Source of the DNA: Lustribacter sp965277075
GTDB taxonomy: Bacteria > Vulcanimicrobiota > Vulcanimicrobiia > Vulcanimicrobiales > Vulcanimicrobiaceae
Length of the DNA: 64,000 bases
Direction: 5' to 3'
Assembly (NCBI GenBank): GCA_965277075.1
Contig: OZ255707.1
Span: 2,976,001 to 3,040,000 of the forward strand
Under the pieces are notes generated by a model. It was not told the DNA's origin. It saw only the letters and a program-made list of their open reading frames with translations, and made no database searches. The position numbers were made by a program, and so were the translations under genes. Below, in pieces: positions 62,748 through 64,000 of this stretch (position 1 is the stretch's first letter; every line of letters starts with the position of its first letter).

Positions 62748-63517
62748 CTACGAGGGCTCATAGGGCCACAGGCCACGCCTCTTGAGGTGGGCGATGCCCC
62801 GAGGCGCCAGGCTGTGCATGGCAGCGTGGACGACCCTCTCGGTGTCCGGCCACGCTTTCACATAGGCGCGCAGGACCGCCGCCAATTCGGCCTTCGCCGG
62901 GAAGTCGTCGGAGATCGTGAGTACCCGCGTATTGAAGCCGGGGCCGTGGGGCCGGCTGGCCTGGAGCAGCCCCTTTGCCTTAACCCGGGTCACGGCGGTC
63001 CGGACGTTCTCCCGGTGACGGTCCTGGTCGATCTTGCAGACCAGCGCTTCGAACGTCCAGCCGAGTACACCGATGGACACGAGGACCGTAGTCGGTATGA
63101 CGCCGCCGAAGACGACGTAGCGGTCACCGAACCATCCCTCCGATTTCGGCATCTTTCGAGGGTCGAATCTAGAGGGACATACGCGGCCAAGGGATAGACC
63201 TCGGATAGGCGGACCAGGAGGCGGCGTAGGGGGAGGAACAGTGGGTGTGCCTCGTCGAGCCCCACCGCCCGGCCATCGGGTGTCTGCCATTCGCGAACAA
63301 GTGCGGCTCGACCGAATGGCGCATTGCCCTCGTCCTCCCCGAGCGTTTTCGGATTGCCGACGATCCTGCGCAATTCGACATACAGCATCGGACCGTTCAC
63401 CGCGAGCGCCATCAGATTGCGGAGCCGGAGGTCTGTTCCGAAGAGTCGCGGTGCACCGTCGTCGGCGCTCAAGAACGCCGCAGGCCTACCCCGATCAAGG
63501 TCAGGCCTCACCACCAT
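62748..63517 (-). pseudogene. Hypothetical gene with a probable frameshift near 63170
   Basis: The 5' part (from ATG 63517, MVVRPDLDRGRPAAFLSADD, through LMALAVNGPMLYVELRRIVGN to VRLSEVYPLAAYVP) and the 3' part in another frame (DPRKMPKSEGWFGDRYVVFGG, then FEALVCKIDQDRHRENVRTAVTRVKAKGLL, to RGLWPYEPS) look like one protein of about 255 residues. Between them the first frame turns into Arg/Ser-rich noise. The 3' part resembles a winged helix. ATG 63152 could instead start a separate gene. No family recognised. Confidence 0.5.
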
Positions 63518-63623
63518 TCTGGCCCCGTTCTGAGGCGAACGCACGCTTTCGTCTCGATTTTTCCAGAAATGGTGAAAATCAGCGAAATGGAGTAAGTCGT
63601 TTCGACTGACCGGAAAATCGACG

Positions 63624-63653
63624 AAAAAGCCTAGCAATTGTTGGGCTTTTTTT
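63624..63653. terminator. Bidirectional rho-independent terminator
   Basis: AAAAAGCC (63624-63631) pairs with GGCTTTTT (63644-63651), followed by further T residues to 63653, with an A-tract on the other side. This is a classic hairpin with T-tract usable in both directions. It bounds the frameshifted gene on its upstream side. Confidence 0.6.
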
Positions 63654-64000
63654 GATGCCGGTCGCCATGTATATTCCGATTGACCGAGTTGCTGATCGTC
63701 TACGCGATGAGTTTATCAGCGACGGGGATGGGCGGGAAGAACGTGTCGGCCAGATAGTTCATCTGGTACGTGCCCATGTCTGCCGAGCGCGACCCTGGCC
63801 TCGACCCGCCTACGACCGCCGACCATCCTTCGCTGCCTTTCGAATCTGGACAGGTAAGCGATAGAATCCTCGGAGGATGTACGCATGATGGAATCGGCCG
63901 TGACCAACCCCGCGCTTATCGTTCCGCCGCGCGATCGCTGATCAGAATGCGACCTCAGTTGATCGATTGCGGATTCGCCCTTGCCGATCGCCGACTTGGA
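63654..64000. other. Right-edge region without a confident gene
   Basis: No frame here is convincing. On the plus strand GGAGG (63872-63876) precedes a tiny frame at 63885-63941 (18 residues, MMESAVTNPALIVPPRDR) with good spacing, possibly a leader peptide of a gene beyond the edge. On the minus strand one frame ends MGTYQMNYLADTFFPPIPVAD then KLIA and a stop near 63709, which looks protein-like but has no beginning. Confidence 0.3.

Overview
The window is a high-GC chromosome segment from a diderm bacterium. An RND/outer-membrane-factor pump, a TonB-dependent receptor with TonB-like partners, a periplasmic molybdoenzyme with cytochrome c, and SecDF all point to two membranes. The gene mix (many flavin monooxygenases and CoA enzymes, a lone set of type III export genes, GGDEF/EAL and BTAD regulators) would fit an uncultured soil or rock lineage such as Eremiobacterota. 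That placement is inference; no rRNA or other phylogenetic marker was analysed. Start codons are often GTG or TTG, and genes within operons commonly overlap by 4 nt (ATGA, GTGA, TTGA).

Layout. 0-0.6 kb: a photoactive-yellow-protein-like PAS protein, translationally coupled to a second PAS protein that leaves the window. 0.7-4.7 kb: tightly overlapping fliQ-fliR-flhB-flhA, the export-gate core of a flagellum or injectisome. 4.7-13.6 kb (minus): a nine-gene operon with three periplasmic substrate-binding proteins but no permease or ATPase, two luciferase-like flavin monooxygenases, a class III CoA-transferase, a thiolase with its Zn-ribbon/OB partner, and a LysR regulator that appears to start at ATA. 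13.7-19.9 kb: a small ORF, a GAF membrane protein, a Fur-family regulator, secD-secF behind a clear sigma70-type promoter, and a HIRAN-RecQ helicase. 19.9-20.05 kb: a large nested inverted repeat. 20.1-26 kb: a tripartite RND pump. 26-34 kb: a methyltransferase, a 1263-residue BTAD/ATPase/TPR regulator with CGTCAA repeats upstream, hydrolases and a clostripain-like protease. 34-41 kb: an acyl-CoA or aromatic-acid catabolic operon.

41-44 kb holds an IS3 transposase remnant, a GAF-PAS-GGDEF-EAL protein and the tail of a DM13-domain gene. At 44.1-45.0 kb a GrdB/PrdB-like reading frame is interrupted by an in-frame TGA followed by a bacterial-type SECIS hairpin, so it is very probably a selenoprotein that standard gene calling would split in two. 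45-54 kb: an Old Yellow Enzyme, glycosyltransferase, TonB-like protein, apt, a bifunctional (p)ppGpp synthetase/hydrolase, a TPR lipoprotein-like protein, and a sulfite-dehydrogenase-like molybdoenzyme with cytochrome c. 54-60.7 kb: a TonB-dependent receptor, a TonB-C protein, a SUV3-like RNA helicase, rpsF and ssb.

Downstream of ssb, where rpsR would be expected, the sequence changes character. Repeats resembling an IS end, a multiply frameshifted gene, a Fic/antitoxin pair whose Fic protein has lost the catalytic His, and another frameshifted gene suggest a decaying mobile island that runs to the right edge. The strongest leads are the UGA-containing selenoprotein, the PYP-like photoreceptor candidate, the orphan-transporter monooxygenase operon and the degenerate Fic module.
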